A DNA stretch of 64,000 nucleotides from Eunapius fragilis. Lineage: Eukaryota; Porifera; Demospongiae; Spongillida; Spongillidae. Within the stretch, counting starts at the first letter, position 1, and every line of letters begins with the position of its first letter. Both the position numbers and the translations under genes were made by a program. The notes below the pieces were generated by a model. The model saw only the letters and a list, made by a program, of their open reading frames with translations. It had not been told where the DNA came from and did not search any database. The stretch lies in assembly GCA_963681505.1 (NCBI GenBank), contig OY811982.1:1279156-1343155 (forward strand). The letters are read 5' to 3'. Below are positions 61,435-64,000 of this stretch, piece after piece.

Positions 61435-62223
61435 TCGCTTCAGGATGTGTCCGCATGTTATCTTCAGGTATCTGTTAGACGCCTAACCGATCAGGCAATT
61501 GGCTGAAGCGAGTAGTACCTTATTTGGTGTTGATCTACAAATAGCACATTACATCAGCTATCACAATGTTCATGACGCACCAGTATAATATAACCAGCGT
61601 TATCAAATTCGATGGTTTTACCATATAATCTCATGAGGACAATTCTGATTCCACTCGAGCATATAAAAGTGGAAAGATCCAGATGCTGCCAGATCTGTCA
61701 AACGTGCGTATGTCAAGCGCGGTACCGAAAGGAACAACAAAACGACCACCCAAAGGTACGTTTATACGGCATCGATAAATGTTGGATCGATAAATTATAA
61801 GCATGCATATGGTATATCGCTAAAATGGAAGGAATAGTTTAGTTACAGCGGTAGAGATACTGCGTCTCTCCGTTTTACAGTAATATGCGCTGTTTGAAAT
61901 GTGTGTATAACGCCAAAGTTGCTTACGTCAATTTGGTCATGTATTGTGGTGCATGGTTTATCTGATTATAGCGTGAGATCAGTTTACTTAGAGTGCATTT
62001 ATTCTTTGTATTATATGGCTTCGTTTTTAACCTTTATCAATCCTTTGCTCTCAATGGAGATAGTCTGGGGACTAGTGTAATATTTGGTACACGCCTCAAC
62101 AGAATTGCATATTCTAATATAAACCTGTCATGATCGCGCAAGTTGACGTTTATGCTACCTTATTTGAACTATGCGTTTCAAGAACTAAGTACAATACCAA
62201 ATGCACCAGAAAAATTTAGGAAA
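61435..62223. other. Non-coding, probably upstream or LTR sequence of the Gypsy-like element
   Basis: No gene is supported. Its 3' neighbour is the LTR-like promoter and poly(A) region (TATATATATA at 62514, AATAAA at 62540) preceding a primer-binding site. The 5' end of the LTR cannot be fixed without the 3' copy. Confidence 0.35.
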
Positions 62224-62510
62224 CAAGTAATAAAAACATTCTCTACACGAGAAGGTTGGTGGTATATAGGAATCAAAGGTGAGATGGTGGTGTAAAAAGC
62301 AAGGGAACAAGGCTTTTGATTGAAAAGGAAAAATGAAATAGACCTATATTAGCACGCACATTAAAATATGACAACATGCGGCTAATATAGGTCTATTTCA
62401 TTTTTCCTTTTCAATCAAAAGCCTTGTTCCCTTGCTTTTTACACCACCATCTCACCTTTGATTCCTATATACCACCAACCTTCTCATGTAGAGAATGTTT
62501 TTATTACTTG
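62224..62510. mobile_element. Hairpin MITE, family B copy 4
   Basis: Inverted repeat of about 287 bp. Ends ACAAGTAATAAAAACATTCT, stem GGTTGGTGGTATATAGGAAT and GTGTAAAAAGCAAGGGAACA, centre GACCTATATTAGCA. It lies 127 bp upstream of a retroelement primer-binding site, so it probably inserted into the LTR. Confidence 0.92.
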
Positions 62511-62637
62511 TGTATATATATACCCTGTGCGTTTACATTAATAAAGAGTTGCGGTAGTAATTGCCTCAAGTGCACGTCGCAGATAACGGCGACAACGGCG
62601 CAGGCTATACGAGTGATACTGCTCGCGCGTTCACATT

Positions 62638-62658
62638 TGGTGACAGCGGTGGGATCCG
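62638..62658 (+). other. Primer-binding site (tRNA-Leu type)
   Basis: TGGTGACAGCGGTGGGATCC closely matches the complement of the 3' end of a eukaryotic tRNA-Leu (CCA end, T-stem GGATCCCACC). It follows an LTR-like ...CACATT end and precedes gag by 70 bp, the usual order in Ty3/Gypsy elements. Confidence 0.65.
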
Positions 62659-62727
62659 ATCGTCGAACAGTTCGTCGACAATTCTACGCGGGTCCAAGGA
62701 AATACTGAACGGTGCTTAACCTCTCGG

Positions 62728-63624
62728 ATGACAACGCGTTCCGGAAAGGAATACAAAAGTCAACCGGTATCGGAAGAAGGTATGGAGGCTGTTATAAAAG
62801 CGCTGATGGAGGATCGGCAGAAACGCGAGCAGGAGTTAATGACTCAGCAGGCAGCGGAGGAGTCGAGACGGGCAGCGGAGGAGTCGAGACGCAACGAAGA
62901 ACGGATAGCGCGAGAGCGGCGAGAAGAAGCGTGGAGAGCGGAGCGGAAAGAAATGCAGGAGCATATGCAAACTATGGTGGAAATGATGAGGACATCGGGG
63001 GAGATGAGCAGCAAAGCGAAACCATCGGCGGGGTTAAGTGTCAAGCTGGTTCCGCTAGCTGAAAATGACGATATAGAGGCGTACCTAGTGACATTCGAAA
63101 GAATTATGGCTGCGCATAAGGTGGAGAAAAATCGACGGTCGCAGTACTTGGCACCACAATTGTCCGGTAGAGCACAGCTGGCGTTTGCGGCTCTTCCAGC
63201 AATGAGTGCGAGCGACTATGACACTATCAAGACGGCCGAGTTGGCAAGATATGATATCAACGAAGAATCATATCGAAGGAGATTCCGTTCAATGACCAGA
63301 AAAGCAGGTGAAACCAATCGGGAGGTAGCTGTGAGGTTGATGGACGTACAGCAAAAATGGATGAAGGAGTGTACGACGGTTGATGAGGTGCAGCAGTTAA
63401 TTGGAAAGGAGCAGTTCCTGATATCCTTAGGGAGCGCAGAGCAAAGCTTGTGGGTGATGGAGAAGAAGCCTGAGACGTGTGTAGCGGGGGGGGAACTGGC
63501 TGACGAGTACGAACAAGCGAACGAAGCACCCGGATTGATACAGGGAGTGTTCTGGACCCAGGTCGGCGGAAACCGGTACAATTTCCCAAAACATCGATAT
63601 CCAAATGCGGGTTTTGTGGACTAA
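62728..63624 (+). CDS. gag: Ty3/Gypsy-like Gag
   Basis: 298 codons. The N-terminal 95 residues are a charged coiled coil (QAAEESRRAAEESRRNEER). Then comes a capsid-like domain with NDDIEAYLVTFERIMAAHKV, LSGRAQLAFAALP and ARYDINEESYRRRFR, the conserved pattern of Gypsy/SCAN-type Gag. Start chosen at MTTRSGKEY just after the primer-binding site. The frame ends at 63622-63624 before the zinc knuckle, which lies in the -1 frame. Confidence 0.85.
   Translation: MTTRSGKEYKSQPVSEEGMEAVIKALMEDRQKREQELMTQQAAEESRRAAEESRRNEERIARERREEAWRAERKEMQEHMQTMVEMMRTSGEMSSKAKPSAGLSVKLVPLAENDDIEAYLVTFERIMAAHKVEKNRRSQYLAPQLSGRAQLAFAALPAMSASDYDTIKTAELARYDINEESYRRRFRSMTRKAGETNREVAVRLMDVQQKWMKECTTVDEVQQLIGKEQFLISLGSAEQSLWVMEKKPETCVAGGELADEYEQANEAPGLIQGVFWTQVGGNRYNFPKHRYPNAGFVD
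63585..63591 (+). promoter_or_regulatory. Canonical -1 slippery heptamer at the gag end
   Basis: C CCA AAA in the gag reading frame fits X XXY YYZ exactly. A -1 slip here reads straight into the CCHC knuckle at 63606-63647. Whether a downstream pseudoknot exists was not tested. Confidence 0.45.
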
Positions 63625-63665
63625 AAGGGCATGTTGAAGAAGAGTGTCGGAAGAAGGTCGGAAAG
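63606..63665 (+). CDS. Nucleocapsid CCHC zinc knuckle (-1 frame)
   Basis: CGFCGLKGHVEEEC fits CX2CX4HX4C, the retroviral-type zinc knuckle. It lies in the -1 frame relative to gag and stops at TAG 63666-63668, before the protease frame. Confidence 0.75.
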
Positions 63666-63907
63666 TAGCCAAGATACTACTAGACACGGGATGTTCCAGA
63701 ACCATGGTGAACCAAAAGTGCGTTCCTTCAGAGAAGATCCTGGATGGAAAGATGGTTTCCATTCGGTGCGCTCATGGAGATACACGACTTTACAACTTGG
63801 CAGAGGTGACAGTGCAGGTGCAGGGAGTAACAATGCAGGTGGAAGCTGCAGTGGCGGATAACCTGCCAGTGGATGTGCTGTTGGGAACTGACCAGGCTTA
63901 TAAGTGA
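63644..63907 (+). CDS. Retroelement aspartic protease (retropepsin) domain
   Basis: Reads AKILLDTGCSRTMVNQ (DTG catalytic motif) and ends with VAVADNLPVDVLLGTDQ-type sequence, the flap-to-ILG order of Gypsy proteases. It lies in a third frame, a further -1 from the zinc knuckle. The frame stops at 63905-63907, and reverse transcriptase would lie past the window end. Confidence 0.8.
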   Translation: MSEEGRKVAKILLDTGCSRTMVNQKCVPSEKILDGKMVSIRCAHGDTRLYNLAEVTVQVQGVTMQVEAAVADNLPVDVLLGTDQAYK

Positions 63908-64000
63908 CAGAAAGCCTAAGGCGGGATCAAGTTTACCGAAGCAGGAAGACGTTATGGTGGTGCTGACAAGAGCACGGGCCAGACAGCAATTGGAAGAAGA

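Overview
This is a metazoan nuclear genome window. The evidence is multi-exon genes with GT-AG introns (and two GC-AG introns), animal gene families, dense CA/GT microsatellites, satellites, MITEs and several transposon classes. Small introns, closely packed genes and transposon proteins of kinds I associate with sponge and cnidarian genomes suggest a non-bilaterian invertebrate, perhaps a sponge. That assignment is inference with low confidence. I rebuilt gene models by reading splice sites and checking that codon phase is kept across every junction.

Left part (1-43.6 kb), a conventional gene block. (1) The 3' end of a SUCO/SLP1-like SUN-family membrane protein gene on + (1-2766). (2) A long minus-strand gene (2924-28618) for a voltage-gated calcium-channel alpha2/delta-like VWA/Cache protein, with 26 in-phase coding exons and about 979 aa. 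Its introns hold two satellite arrays (15.8-18.3 kb and 20.1-25.9 kb), many minisatellites and several hairpin MITEs. (3) A CYTH-domain protein gene on + (28750-33139, 170 aa), head to head with gene 2 across about 131 bp. (4) A signal-peptide-bearing JmjC/cupin gene on - (29401-31845), lying wholly inside the last large intron of the CYTH gene. (5) A 20-exon EF-hand/WD40 protein of the WDR49/WDR64 type on - (33834-43574, exactly 1000 aa).

Right part (44-64 kb), largely transposon debris. It contains an isolated group of HDAC6/10-like exons lacking both ends of the catalytic domain, a Harbinger (HARBI1-like) transposase fragment, a ZMYM1-like hAT element interrupted by an intronless A1CF/RBM46/RBM47-like RRM fragment, a second hAT fragment on the other strand, an unidentified multi-ORF element, a 5' Helitron-type protein fragment with one intron and two frameshifts, RecQ-like helicase fragments, and the primer-binding site, gag, zinc knuckle and protease of a Ty3/Gypsy-like element cut by the window end.

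Four copies of a roughly 230-290 bp near-perfect hairpin (26.8, 57.2, 60.0 and 62.2 kb) share end sequence and a central TATTTAGCA motif and form one MITE family. The best candidates for further work are the nested and bidirectional gene cluster at 28.6-33.1 kb, the hairpin MITE family, the satellites carried inside introns of a live gene, and a canonical -1 slippery heptamer placed exactly between gag and its zinc knuckle.
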